A stretch of DNA of 64,000 nt from an uncultured Verrucomicrobiota bacterium (GTDB lineage Bacteria; Verrucomicrobiota; Kiritimatiellia; CAIQIC01; Lenti-01). The translations under genes were made by a program, and so were the position numbers. The notes below the pieces were generated by a model. It was not told where the DNA came from. It saw nothing but the letters and a program-made list of their open reading frames with translations, and ran no database searches. The stretch spans positions 41,711 through 105,710 of the forward strand of contig CALKWZ010000073.1 of NCBI GenBank assembly GCA_938003985.1. Reading direction: 5' to 3'. Positions 27,813-36,734 of the stretch are shown piece after piece (the first letter of the stretch is position 1; every line of letters begins with the position of its first letter).

Positions 27813-29084
27813 CTACCCGCTGAGACCGCCGATGATCGATACCAGCGGCATGAACAGCGCGATGACGATCGTGCCGACGACCAGGGCCAGGAAGATGATC
27901 AGCAGGGGCTCGATGATCGACGTCATGGCGGCGACGGCGTTGTCCACGTCGTCGTCGTAGGAATCGGCGATCTTCATCAGCATGTCCGGCAGCGCGCCGG
28001 TTTCCTCGCCGACTTCCACCATGCTGACGACCATCGGCGGGAAGACCTTCGAGGAGGCGATCGGCGGCGCCATGTTTTCGCCTTCCTTGACGGCGTCGTG
28101 GATGGTCGTGACCGCCTTGGCGATGACCTCGTTGCCGACGGTTTCCTTGACGATGTTGAGCGCCTGCAGGACGGGCACGCCGGCGGACATCAGCGTGCCG
28201 AGGGTGCGGGTGAAGCGGGAGATCGAGTTCTTGCTGATCAGCGTGCCGAACACCGGCGCGTGCAGCTTGAACTGGTCGATGCCCAGGCGGCCCTTTTCGG
28301 TCTTGGCCAGCAGCTTGAGGACGACCACGATCACCACGAGGACGATCAGGACCAGCGGGAACCGGTTGACCATCGTATCGCTGGCGTTCATGACGAACTG
28401 GGTCAGCGCGGGCATGCCCTTGCCGCCCATCAGGTCGCCGAAGATGTCGGCGAACTTGGGCACGATGTAGGTCATCAGGAAGCCGAGGATGGACAGGGCC
28501 ATGACGAGCACGACGATCGGATAGGTCATGGCGCTCTTGACCTTGCCCTTGATCTTTTCGGCCTTTTCCTGGAATTCGGCGAGGCGCGCGAGCACGACGT
28601 CGAGCACGCCGCCGATTTCGCCGGCCTTGACCATGTTGACGAACAGGCGGTCGAAGATCTTGGGATGCGCGGCGAGCGCTTCGGCGAAGGTGCTGCCGGA
28701 TTCGATGCTTTCGGCCATCTGGACGACGGCGTCGCGCAGGGCGGGGTTCTTTTCCTGGCGCTGGAGCACGCGCAGGGCGCGCATCAGGGGCAGCCCGGCG
28801 TTGACGAGGGTGGACATCTGGCGGGTGAAGGTCGTCAGCTGCTTGGCCTTGACGCCGCCCTGGAGGAACTTGGGCAGCTTGATCTCCATCTGCATGGCGC
28901 CCTTCTTGCCCCCGCCCTTCTTGGCGGGCGCGGCGGCGCCGCCGCCGGCCAGTTCCTCGACCTTGGTCGGGAAATACTGTTTCTCGCGGATGCGGGCGAC
29001 GGCCTGCGCCTGGGTATCGGCGTCGATCTCGCCGTGCACTTCCTTGCCTTTGGCATCCAATGCCGTGAATTTGTACCGCGCCAT
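27813..29084 (-). CDS. pilC: type II secretion F / PilC inner-membrane platform protein
   Basis: Inner-membrane platform that works with PilB and PilT ATPases in pilus assembly or pseudopilus secretion. ATG 29084 gives 423 residues. The N-terminal A-R-Y-K-F-T-A-L-D-A-K-G-K-E-V-x-G-E region and two GspF domains (about 85-200 and about 290-410) are evident. Each carries the F-T-R-Q/T-L-x-x-L-x-x-A-G-x-P pattern and three membrane helices between and after them. A lysine/glycine-rich linker lies at 50-65. Fourth and last gene of the operon after pilB, pilT and a second pilB, followed by a strong terminator. Confidence 0.93.
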   Translation of the reverse strand: MARYKFTALDAKGKEVHGEIDADTQAQAVARIREKQYFPTKVEELAGGGAAAPAKKGGGKKGAMQMEIKLPKFLQGGVKAKQLTTFTRQMSTLVNAGLPLMRALRVLQRQEKNPALRDAVVQMAESIESGSTFAEALAAHPKIFDRLFVNMVKAGEIGGVLDVVLARLAEFQEKAEKIKGKVKSAMTYPIVVLVMALSILGFLMTYIVPKFADIFGDLMGGKGMPALTQFVMNASDTMVNRFPLVLIVLVVIVVVLKLLAKTEKGRLGIDQFKLHAPVFGTLISKNSISRFTRTLGTLMSAGVPVLQALNIVKETVGNEVIAKAVTTIHDAVKEGENMAPPIASSKVFPPMVVSMVEVGEETGALPDMLMKIADSYDDDVDNAVAAMTSIIEPLLIIFLALVVGTIVIALFMPLVSIIGGLSG

Positions 29085-29131
29085 GGTGGGTTTTCCTTCC
29101 TCTGTTCTTCCCGTCGGGGGTTCGCGTTCCG

Positions 29132-30838
29132 TCAGGTGTACTTCAAGACCTCTTCGACCGTGGTGTATCCGTCGAGGATGCACCGGATGCCGTCTTCGCG
29201 CAGGGTGCGCATGCCCAGTTCCACGGCCTTGTCGCGGATGACGAGGGTGGGCTTGCGCAGGTTGATCAGCTCGCGGACGGGATCCTTGATCCGCAGATAC
29301 TCGTAGATGCCGCGGCGGCCCTTGTAGCCGGTCTGGTTGCAATAGGAGCAGCCCGCGCCGTAGAAGAACGGCCGGCCGCCGACCTGCTGTTCGGTCATGC
29401 CCAGTTGCTGGAGGAGGTCCGGCGTGGGCTGGTACTCCGTCTTGCAATTGGAACATATGGTGCGGACGAGGCGCTGGCCGAGCACGGCTTCGAGGGTCGA
29501 GGCGATGAGGAACGGCTCGACGCCCATGTCGATCAACCGGGTGATCGCGCCGGCGGCGTCGTTGGTGTGCAGGGTACTGAACACCAAGTGGCCCGTCAGC
29601 GAGGCCTGGATGGCGATTTCGGAGGTTTCGATGTCGCGGATTTCACCGACCATGATGATGTCCGGATCCTGGCGGAGGAACGCGCGCAGCACCTTGCCGA
29701 AGGTCACGCCGATGGCTTCGTGGATGGGCACCTGCACGATGCCGTCGATGTCGTACTCGACCGGTTCCTCGGCCGTCAGCAGCTTGTTCTCGATGGTGTT
29801 GAGGCGGCGCAGGGCGGAATAGAGCGTGGTGGTCTTGCCGGAGCCCGTGGGGCCGGTCACGACGACGATGCCGTTGGGTTTGTCGATGTCTTCGCAGAAG
29901 TACTGGTAGACGTCGTCGGGCATGCCGATGTTCTCGAGGTCCAGCGAGACCACGCTGCGGTCCAGCACGCGGAGCACGACGCTCTCGCCGAACTGGGTCG
30001 GGAGGGTGGACACGCGGAAGTCGATCATGCGGCCGGCGACGGGCAGCTGGATGCGGCCGTCCTGGGGCACGCGCCGTTCGGCGATGTTGAGGCCCGAGAT
30101 CACCTTGAGGCGCGAGGTGACCGGCAAGGCGAGATGGCGCGGCGGCGGGGCCATTTCATAGAGGGCGCCGTCCACGCGGTAGCGGATCTTGAATTCGTTC
30201 TCGAAGGGCTCGAAGTGGATGTCGCTGGCCCGGTCCTGCACGGCCTGGTAGATCACGAGGTTGACGAACCGCACCACGGGGCGCGAGTTGGCGGCGGCTT
30301 CCATCGAGGCGATGTCGTCGCCGCGGGCGCCGCTCTCAAGCAGATCGCCGGCGTCCGCGAGTTCGCCCTCCAGGCTGGAGAGCATGTCCTTCATGGACTC
30401 GTCTTCGGAGCCGTAATAGCGGGAAATGGCGTTGGCGATTTCGCCGGCCGAGGCGACCATGAACTGGACGTCCTTCGTCAGCACGAAGCGGATTTCGTCG
30501 CTCGTCTCGGGCCCGACGAGATTGGCGACGGCCAGCGTGATGGACGAGGCGTCGACGGCGACGGGCATCACGTTGTACATGCGCGCGACGCTGCCGGGCA
30601 CGGCCTGGAGGGTTTCGGCCGGCACGCTCATGTGCTCGAGATCCACCCGCTCCGCGCCCAGCAGCTGCGAGATCAGGTCCAGCCCCTGCTCCTCGGTGAT
30701 GAGCCCCATTTCCTGGGCGACGTCCTTGGTCGGCTTGCCGGTGCGTTCGTGCTCGTCCACGATCTCGGCGGCCTGGCCGTCGTCGATCAGGCCGTTGCGG
30801 ACCAGCTCCTCCAGAAACATGTCGGGATATTCGGCCAT
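29132..30838 (-). CDS. GspE/PilB-family assembly ATPase (second copy)
   Basis: A 568-residue hexameric ATPase. N-terminal MshEN-like region (1-150), then the N2/RecA-like domain with Walker A G-P-T-G-S-G-K-T-T (about 335), the Asp box around L-T-A-E-E-P-V-E-Y, Walker B G-E-I-R-D-I-E-T and the His box T-L-H-T-N-D-A. A C-terminal tetracysteine zinc motif (C-S-N-C ... C-S-Y-C, about 460-505) is typical of PilB/GspE. It powers extension of a type IV pilus or pseudopilus. It is the second PilB-like gene in this operon. The two paralogues differ clearly in their first 150 residues. Confidence 0.92.
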   Translation of the reverse strand: MAEYPDMFLEELVRNGLIDDGQAAEIVDEHERTGKPTKDVAQEMGLITEEQGLDLISQLLGAERVDLEHMSVPAETLQAVPGSVARMYNVMPVAVDASSITLAVANLVGPETSDEIRFVLTKDVQFMVASAGEIANAISRYYGSEDESMKDMLSSLEGELADAGDLLESGARGDDIASMEAAANSRPVVRFVNLVIYQAVQDRASDIHFEPFENEFKIRYRVDGALYEMAPPPRHLALPVTSRLKVISGLNIAERRVPQDGRIQLPVAGRMIDFRVSTLPTQFGESVVLRVLDRSVVSLDLENIGMPDDVYQYFCEDIDKPNGIVVVTGPTGSGKTTTLYSALRRLNTIENKLLTAEEPVEYDIDGIVQVPIHEAIGVTFGKVLRAFLRQDPDIIMVGEIRDIETSEIAIQASLTGHLVFSTLHTNDAAGAITRLIDMGVEPFLIASTLEAVLGQRLVRTICSNCKTEYQPTPDLLQQLGMTEQQVGGRPFFYGAGCSYCNQTGYKGRRGIYEYLRIKDPVRELINLRKPTLVIRDKAVELGMRTLREDGIRCILDGYTTVEEVLKYT

Positions 30839-30851
30839 GGCGGTGTCCTGT

Positions 30852-31940
30852 CTATGGTTGCTTGCCGCGGATTTGCTGCATGACTTCTTCGGTGTCCTGG
30901 GCCTTGGTCACGAGTTCCTCGTAGGCGATCTTGCCCGCCTGCCACAGGTCGATCAGGTGCGAGTCGAGGGTCTGCATGCCCCACTTCGCGCCGGTCTGCA
31001 GGTCGGACGTGATGCGGAAGGTCTTGTTGTCGCGGATCAGGGAACGGATGGACGGCGTGGCGATCATGATTTCGAACGCCGCGATGCGCCCGGGCTTGTC
31101 CTTGCGGGGCATCAGGATCTGCGAGATCACGGCCACGATGCTCGTGGAGAGCTGCGTGCGGATCTGTTCCTGCTGGTTGGTTGGAAAGGCATCCACGATG
31201 CGGTCGACGGTGCGCGCGGCGCCGGTCGTGTGCAGCGTGGCGAAGACCAGATGGCCCGTTTCCGCCGCGGTGATGGCCGCTTCCATGGTTTCCAGGTCGC
31301 GCATTTCGCCGACGAGGATGACGTCGGGATCCTGGCGCAAGGCCCGGCGCAGCGCTTCCTTGAAGGTCGGCACGTCCACCCCGATTTCGCGCTGGGTCAC
31401 CACCGACTTCTTGTGCTGGTGGTAGTACTCGATGGGATCTTCGACGGTGATGATGTGGCAATCGCGTTCCTGGTTGATGATGTTGAGCATGCTGGCCAGG
31501 GTGGTCGTCTTGCCGGAGCCCGTCGGGCCGGTCACCAGAATCAGCCCGCGGGGCTTGAACAGCAGATCTTTCATCTGCGCGGGCAGGCCGATTTCCTCCA
31601 GCGTCAGCATCTTGGTGGGGATCTGGCGCAGGACGATGCCGACGTGGCCTTTCTGGCGGAAAACGCTCACGCGGAACCGCGCCGCGTCGCCGAAACCGAA
31701 GCCGAAGTCCGACCCGCCGTGCTCTTCGAGCGAACGGATATGCTGCTCGGGCGTGAAGCTGCGCATGAGCCGGTCCGTGTCTTCCGGCGTCAGCGGTTCG
31801 GCGTCCAGCGGCGCCAGCGAACCGTGGAGGCGCATGACGGGCGGCAGGCCCACGGCCAGATGCAGATCCGACGCGCCCTCGGCCACGGCCAAGTCGAGCA
31901 GGTCGTTCATCTGGACTTCGGAAGATTTCATCGTGCTCAT
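30852..31940 (-). CDS. pilT: twitching-motility ATPase PilT
   Basis: Retraction ATPase, 362 residues. It has the PilT start M-N-D-L-L-D-L-A-V-A-E-G-A-S-D-L-H, Walker A G-P-T-G-S-G-K-T-T-T (about 143), the Asp box E-D-P-I-E-Y-Y-H, Walker B G-E-M-R-D-L-E-T, and the His box A-T-L-H-T-T-G-A-A. No zinc motif, as expected for PilT. ATG 31940 overlaps the preceding stop by one base (TGATG), implying translational coupling. An in-frame ATG at 31931 is an alternative start. PilT implies true type IV pili rather than only secretion. Confidence 0.94.
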   Translation of the reverse strand: MSTMKSSEVQMNDLLDLAVAEGASDLHLAVGLPPVMRLHGSLAPLDAEPLTPEDTDRLMRSFTPEQHIRSLEEHGGSDFGFGFGDAARFRVSVFRQKGHVGIVLRQIPTKMLTLEEIGLPAQMKDLLFKPRGLILVTGPTGSGKTTTLASMLNIINQERDCHIITVEDPIEYYHQHKKSVVTQREIGVDVPTFKEALRRALRQDPDVILVGEMRDLETMEAAITAAETGHLVFATLHTTGAARTVDRIVDAFPTNQQEQIRTQLSTSIVAVISQILMPRKDKPGRIAAFEIMIATPSIRSLIRDNKTFRITSDLQTGAKWGMQTLDSHLIDLWQAGKIAYEELVTKAQDTEEVMQQIRGKQP

Positions 31941-33649
31941 CAGCCGTTGTCTCCCATGGTGACGCGGAGGATTTCTTCGAGGGTGGTGATGCCGGCGACG
32001 ACCTTGCGCAGGCCGTCCTCGCGCAGGGTGCGCATGCCCAGCTCGCGCGCCTTGATCCGCAGCTCGGTGGAGGACACCTGTTCGAAGATCAGGTTGCGGA
32101 CCTGGTCGTCGATCTGGAAGATCTCGTAGATGCCGAGCCGGCCGCGGTAGCCGGTGAACTGGCAGTCGGCGCAGCCTTTGCCGTGGAACAGCTGGGCGGA
32201 GGCCAGCTGCTTGGCGGCGGGCCCCAGCAACCGCAGTTCGGCTTCCCGGGCTTCGTAGGGCTCCTTGCACTTCTCGCAGATCTTGCGCACGAGGCGCTGG
32301 GCCATGATGGCGCGGGTGGACGACGCCACGAGGAAGGGCTTCACGCCGATGTCGATCATGCGGGTGACGGCGCTGGGCGCGTCGTTCGTGTGCAGCGTGC
32401 TGAACACCAGATGGCCCGTCAGCGAAGCGTTGACCGCGATTTCCGCCGTTTCCAGGTCGCGGATTTCACCGATCATGATGATGTTGGGCGCCTGGCGCAG
32501 GATGGCGCGCAGCGCCGCGGAGAACGTCATGCCGATGTCCGAGCGCACCTGCACCTGGTTGATGCCGCTCATCTGGTATTCCACCGGGTCTTCCACGGTG
32601 ATGATCTTGCGGTCCGGCTTGTTGATCGTGTTGAGGCAGGCGTACAGCGTCGTCGTTTTGCCCGAGCCCGTCGGCCCCGTCACCAGGATGATGCCGTCCG
32701 ACAGCGTGATCAGGCGCTCGAAAATCTGCTGGTCGTCCGAGAAGAAGCCCAGTTGGGGCAGGCCCAGCGCGATGCCCGCCTTGTCCAGGATACGCATGAC
32801 GATGCTCTCGCCGTGGTTCGTGGGGATGGACGACACGCGCAGGTCGAGATCGCGGCCCATGACGTTGATCTGGATGCGGCCGTCCTGGGGCACGCGCTTT
32901 TCGGCGATGCTCATGTTGGCCATGATCTTCACGCGGCTGATGATGGCCGACTGCAGGCGCTTCGGGGGGCTGTCCACCTCGTGCAGCACGCCGTCGATGC
33001 GGTAGCGCACGCGGAACTTCTTGGGCATGGGTTCCAGATGGATGTCGGACGCGCGGCTGCGGAACGCTTCCATGATGATCAAGCTGACCAGCTTGATGAT
33101 CGGCGCGTCGGATTCGGTGACGTTCTCGTCCCCCACCAGCTGCTTCTTGACGTCCTCGGGCAGCGCCAAGGTGCCTTCGGTGATCTCCTGCAGCATGCCT
33201 TCGACGGCGCCGGTCGCGCGGCCGTAGTAGTTGGCGATGGCCTTTTCGATCTCCTCCGGCGGGGCCACCACGCCTTCGACGTTGCACTTGAGCACGTAGC
33301 GCAGGCCGTCGAGGGTGTCGACGTCCAGCGGATCGCCCAACGCCACGGTCAGGACGCTTTCGTGCTTGAAGACCGGGACGACCTTGTAGCGTTGCGCCAC
33401 GTCGCCGGGAACCATGTCGAGCACTTCGCGGGGAATGTCGAGGCCCGTCAGGGTGATCGTTTCCATGCCGAACTGGCCGGCCAGGGCCTTGAGCATGTCG
33501 AGCTTGGACACCCCGCCGTCGCGGGCGAGGACGTCCATGACGGGTTCGTCGTCCTGGGCGGCGATCTGGCGGGCGGCCACGGCCTGCTCCCGCGAAATCA
33601 GCCCCACGTTTTCCAGGATCTCCAGAATATAGTCGTCGTTCGAAGTCAA
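31940..33649 (-). CDS. pilB: GspE/PilB-family assembly ATPase (first copy)
   Basis: A 569-residue assembly ATPase that starts the operon. The start is TTG at 33649 with an AAGGAG site 7 nt before it. The MshEN domain (about 1-150) is often a nucleotide or c-di-GMP binding module. Then Walker A G-P-T-G-S-G-K-T-T (about 330), Asp box E-D-P-V-E-Y, Walker B G-E-I-R-D-L-E-T, and the zinc motif C-E-K-C ... C-A-D-C (about 465-510) are present. It partners with PilC and PilT encoded downstream. No pilin or prepilin peptidase gene is within the window, so the system must be completed elsewhere. Confidence 0.92.
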   Translation of the reverse strand: MTSNDDYILEILENVGLISREQAVAARQIAAQDDEPVMDVLARDGGVSKLDMLKALAGQFGMETITLTGLDIPREVLDMVPGDVAQRYKVVPVFKHESVLTVALGDPLDVDTLDGLRYVLKCNVEGVVAPPEEIEKAIANYYGRATGAVEGMLQEITEGTLALPEDVKKQLVGDENVTESDAPIIKLVSLIIMEAFRSRASDIHLEPMPKKFRVRYRIDGVLHEVDSPPKRLQSAIISRVKIMANMSIAEKRVPQDGRIQINVMGRDLDLRVSSIPTNHGESIVMRILDKAGIALGLPQLGFFSDDQQIFERLITLSDGIILVTGPTGSGKTTTLYACLNTINKPDRKIITVEDPVEYQMSGINQVQVRSDIGMTFSAALRAILRQAPNIIMIGEIRDLETAEIAVNASLTGHLVFSTLHTNDAPSAVTRMIDIGVKPFLVASSTRAIMAQRLVRKICEKCKEPYEAREAELRLLGPAAKQLASAQLFHGKGCADCQFTGYRGRLGIYEIFQIDDQVRNLIFEQVSSTELRIKARELGMRTLREDGLRKVVAGITTLEEILRVTMGDNG

Positions 33650-33818
33650 GGGGCTGCTCCTTCAATCGCCGCGTCCGTTCCGCCCGCGTCGGCGGAATGG
33701 ACGCATGTCCAGCATGATGCGGGAGAAAGTACCCTCTTGAAAGCCTCCAAAGCAAGCCCGGAATTCGCGCGGGGCCCGCGGCGCGAGCGCGCCTTCTCGG
33801 TCGGTCCGAACGGATTCA

Positions 33819-33926
33819 CCCACGGGACAAGCCCGTGGGGGTCCGGGGGCAAACAGCCCGGCGGGTTGGGCCAACGCGCCCTACCCTGCGGATCCACGAA
33901 GGTAGGGCGACTTGGCCCAAGTCGCC
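33819..33926. repeat. chain of overlapping inverted repeats
   Basis: Within the 290-bp gap between pilB and lexA are four inverted repeats. They are CCCACGGG/CCCGTGGG (33819-33839, 5-nt loop), GTTGG/CCAAC (33865-33875), CGCCCTACC/GGTAGGGCG (33877-33909, 15-nt gap) and GGCGACTTGG/CCAAGTCGCC (33906-33926, 1-nt gap). The third overlaps the fourth, so both cannot form at once. The rest of the gap shows no gene. Confidence 0.75.
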
Positions 33927-33940
33927 GCTTCTTCTAGGGG

Positions 33941-34525
33941 TCAATACTTGCGGATGACGGCGCGGACGACGCCGCCGATTTCGAGCGAATGCTGCGGCCG
34001 GATGAACTTGTACTTGCGGTTGGCCGGCTCGAGGCGCACCCCGGCGGCGTCGCGCACGTAGTATTTCAGCGTCCACTCGCCGTCCACGCAGGCGACGACG
34101 ACGTCGTTCTGCTTGGGCCGGGGCCCCTTCTCCACCAGGACGACGTCGCCCGGCAGGATGCCGGCATCGATCATCGAATCGCCGCGCACGGTCAGCATGT
34201 AGCTGTGGTCGGGGTCCTTGACGAGGTATTCGTCGAGGGTGACGGCGTCGGCCTCCTGCTCCTCTTCCTGGGTGGGAAAGCCGGCGGCGATCGAGCCGAG
34301 GAGGCGGACGGTGCCCGTCAGCTTGGGCAGGAGCGCGATGCGTCCGTTGGCGTCCTTGGCGACGTAGCCGGTCTCCTCCAGCCGGTCCAGCAGGCCGAAC
34401 ACGGCGTTCTTGGACCGGTAGTCGAACAGATCGAGCATTTCCGAGTAGGTGGGCGCGCGGCGCTCCTGGCGCCAGAATTGGCGCAACAGGCGGACTTTTT
34501 CGGTCAATTGGATGTCGCGGGGCAT
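33941..34525 (-). CDS. lexA: LexA-type SOS repressor
   Basis: A 194-residue LexA-family protein with a winged-helix DNA-binding region (about 1-65) and a C-terminal S24 self-cleavage domain. The cleavage site is A-A-G-F (Ala-Gly, about 77-80). The catalytic serine lies in R-G-D-S-M-I-D (about 117) and the lysine in T-L-K-Y-Y (about 155). ATG 34525 has a GGAG site. The operator GAAC-N4-GTTC sits in its own promoter, so it should repress itself and be induced by DNA damage through RecA. It is a repressor of the LexA family, possibly not the only one in the genome. Confidence 0.88.
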   Translation of the reverse strand: MPRDIQLTEKVRLLRQFWRQERRAPTYSEMLDLFDYRSKNAVFGLLDRLEETGYVAKDANGRIALLPKLTGTVRLLGSIAAGFPTQEEEQEADAVTLDEYLVKDPDHSYMLTVRGDSMIDAGILPGDVVLVEKGPRPKQNDVVVACVDGEWTLKYYVRDAAGVRLEPANRKYKFIRPQHSLEIGGVVRAVIRKY

Positions 34526-34565
34526 GGCAGGCTCCTCTCCGGGGCGGTTCGTTCTTTCATCTTCC

Positions 34566-34594
34566 AATAAACTGAACTTCCGTTCAGATTGCAA
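34566..34594 (-). promoter_or_regulatory. lexA promoter with an SOS-box-like operator in the spacer
   Basis: On the minus strand TTGCAA (34589-34594) and TTTATT (34566-34571) are 17 nt apart. The spacer contains the perfect inverted repeat CTGAAC-N4-GTTCAG (34572-34587). The GAAC-N4-GTTC core equals the Bacillus-type LexA box. Its position between -35 and -10 predicts direct autorepression. It lies about 47 nt before the lexA ATG. Confidence 0.75.
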
Positions 34595-34645
34595 GCGTCT
34601 TTTTCGTCGATTGCGGATTTTCTTTCCCGGAACGGTTCTTCCGCC

Positions 34646-34651
34646 TATAGT
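34646..34651 (+). promoter_or_regulatory. -10 element of the downstream secreted-protein gene
   Basis: TATAGT lies 45 nt before GTG 34696. The matching -35 (TTTCCC, 17-nt spacing) is weak. Confidence 0.35.
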
Positions 34652-34695
34652 TAGGGCAAATGGCCATCCGGTCCCAACCCCGCGGAGGAAGTCAC

Positions 34696-36513
34696 GTGAA
34701 ACGCATCCCTGGTCTGCTGTCGTCCATCCTGCTTCTCGGCGCCTTGCTGGTGTCCGCACCGGCGGCGGAAACGCCCGCCGTGCTGGGCCTGCTGGAAATC
34801 CGCGGCCTGGACGCCTTGGCCGCCGCCGGCTTCGAGCTGAGCAAGGCGGCCGGCAATCCGGTGCCCAAAGAAATGATCTCGATGGGGCTCTACGGCGCGC
34901 TGGGCACGATGCCGGGCCTGGGCATTCCGCCGGAGAGCACGGTCCGGGCCGTGGCGTTCCGGTCCGACCAGCCCCGCGGCGGCTGGGCGCTGCTGCTGCC
35001 CGTGGAAAACGAGGGCGCGGATTATTTTTCATCGCTCGCCCAGAACGGCTGGAAAAACGAAACCGAGGCCGCCGACGGGATCCAGCATTTCATCGCGCCG
35101 CCGGGCATCCTGGTCCCGGCGCCGGACGTCTACTTCCTGCAACGCGGCGCGACGCTGGTCGCGGCCGGCAACGCGGACGACGTCCGCCGGGCCGAGGCGC
35201 TCCGCCCGACCCTGCCCCCCATCCTGCCGGCGGAGGGCGACGTCGTCCTGCAGATCCGGCCCGCCGCGCTGGCGGACGCGTTCGGGCCGCAGATGACCGA
35301 ACAAATGAGCGGCGCTTTCCAAAGTCCCGAGCTGCCCGCGCACGCCGCGGCCATGGGAACGCTCTATGCCCAAGCCTATCTGGCCGCTGCGCGACAGATC
35401 CAGGAGTGCACGCTGGGGATCGGCGTCGCCGACGGCCGGCTGAACGTCCATTCGCGCGTCGCCCCGCGGCCCGACACCGCCTTCGCCCGCTGGGTCGCCA
35501 CCCTCCGGCTCCCGGCCGAAGCCGCGAACGTCGTGGCCCTGCCGGATGCGCTGGCCGTCGAAATCCTGAACCTGGGCGACTTGCAGGAAGTGCTGCCGGC
35601 CTATTTCCGGTTCTCGGAAAAGATGCTGGCGCTCTTGCCGACCGGCGCCGATCCGGCCGCGTTCCAGCCGTACCTCGACAACGAAAAGGCCAGCTACGCG
35701 CAACTGGCCGGCGACGTTGGCTTCGCCCTGCTGCCGCCGACGCAGGCCGCCCCGTTGCGCTTCGTCCAGTACGCCGCGCTCAAGGATACCGCCGTCGTCC
35801 GCGGCTTGCTGCCGGAACTGGTCCGCGGCGCCAACGAAATGACGGCGACCCTGGCGAAATCCGGCGAAGAACTCCCCTTCCAGATCGAACTGTCCCTGGG
35901 CGAACCGCGCGAGTACCGCGGCATCGCCGTCGACCGCCTGACCTATGCTTTCCAACTCGACGGCCAGATGGGCGCGATCTGGCCAGCCGCCATTCCGACG
36001 AAGTTCGAAATCGAGCTGGCTTGGTTTCCCGGCGGCCTGTTGGCGGCGGTGGGCGATGCCGCGCTGACCGAGACGCTCGTGGACCGCGCGCTCGCCGGCG
36101 GCGGCGCCCCGCTGACGGCCTGGCCGGCCTGGCAAGCCCTCTATCCGGAACCGGACGCCCGGCTGGTGGATACGGCGCACGTGGCGCTGTTCGACGCCGT
36201 GCGGGCCTATCTGGCCTTGGCCGATGCCGCCGATGGCGGCCAGCGCGCCCAGCAAGTGCCGGCCACCTCCGGCAATCTCGAGGCCTGCGCCTACGTCTTC
36301 GACGGCCTCATGACCCGCATTCGGTTCAGCCTGGCCGATATTTCGGCCGCCGCCGAAAAGCTCCAGGCGCTGAAGGCGCAGCGCGCCTACGGAAATGCAC
36401 CGCTGCCGGTGCCGGCCCCCGCGCTGGATGAGGTCGCCGCCCCGACCGAACCCGAAGAGGAAGCGGCTCCGGCCGACGCCGGCGCCCCCGCAGCAGCGCC
36501 GGCGCTGGAATAA
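34696..36513 (+). CDS. large secreted protein of unknown function
   Basis: A 605-residue protein starting at GTG 34696 behind a GGAGGAA site, with a classical signal peptide (V-K-R-I-P...L-L-L-G-A-L-L-V-S-A-P-A-A). No named family recognised. The mature part alternates helices and strands with no obvious catalytic motif. It resembles long periplasmic or envelope proteins annotated as hypothetical in Verrucomicrobia/Planctomycetes-type genomes. Low-complexity alanine/proline/glutamate residues fill the last 40 positions. A strong terminator follows. It is a stand-alone gene next to, but divergent from, lexA. Confidence 0.75.
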   Translation: MKRIPGLLSSILLLGALLVSAPAAETPAVLGLLEIRGLDALAAAGFELSKAAGNPVPKEMISMGLYGALGTMPGLGIPPESTVRAVAFRSDQPRGGWALLLPVENEGADYFSSLAQNGWKNETEAADGIQHFIAPPGILVPAPDVYFLQRGATLVAAGNADDVRRAEALRPTLPPILPAEGDVVLQIRPAALADAFGPQMTEQMSGAFQSPELPAHAAAMGTLYAQAYLAAARQIQECTLGIGVADGRLNVHSRVAPRPDTAFARWVATLRLPAEAANVVALPDALAVEILNLGDLQEVLPAYFRFSEKMLALLPTGADPAAFQPYLDNEKASYAQLAGDVGFALLPPTQAAPLRFVQYAALKDTAVVRGLLPELVRGANEMTATLAKSGEELPFQIELSLGEPREYRGIAVDRLTYAFQLDGQMGAIWPAAIPTKFEIELAWFPGGLLAAVGDAALTETLVDRALAGGGAPLTAWPAWQALYPEPDARLVDTAHVALFDAVRAYLALADAADGGQRAQQVPATSGNLEACAYVFDGLMTRIRFSLADISAAAEKLQALKAQRAYGNAPLPVPAPALDEVAAPTEPEEEAAPADAGAPAAAPALE

Positions 36514-36535
36514 ACGCCCCCTCAATGGGCTTGCG

Positions 36536-36563
36536 GGAGCGGGCGGCAACGCCCGCTCCTTTT
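36536..36563 (+). terminator. rho-independent terminator
   Basis: Ten-base perfect arms GGAGCGGGCG / CGCCCGCTCC with a GCAA tetraloop, followed by TTTT. It closes the secreted-protein gene. Confidence 0.85.
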
Positions 36564-36734
36564 GCTTGTGGCCGCGCGCCGGGGCGCCGGCCAGATAAAG
36601 CGCTTCACTTTTTGCGGGTTGCGGACAAAAAACGCTTTACTCGAACGCGCGATTTTGTTTCAATCAGATTTATAGCGTAGGTTTTCGCCCACGGAAGGCC
36701 GTCCGGTTCAACTTGCCTCGTAAGGAGTGTGTCC

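Noticed and set aside
33650..33780. A promoter for the pilus operon (TTGCTT-N17-GTACTT on the minus strand)
   Set aside because: Spacing fits, but the -10 matches too poorly to report.
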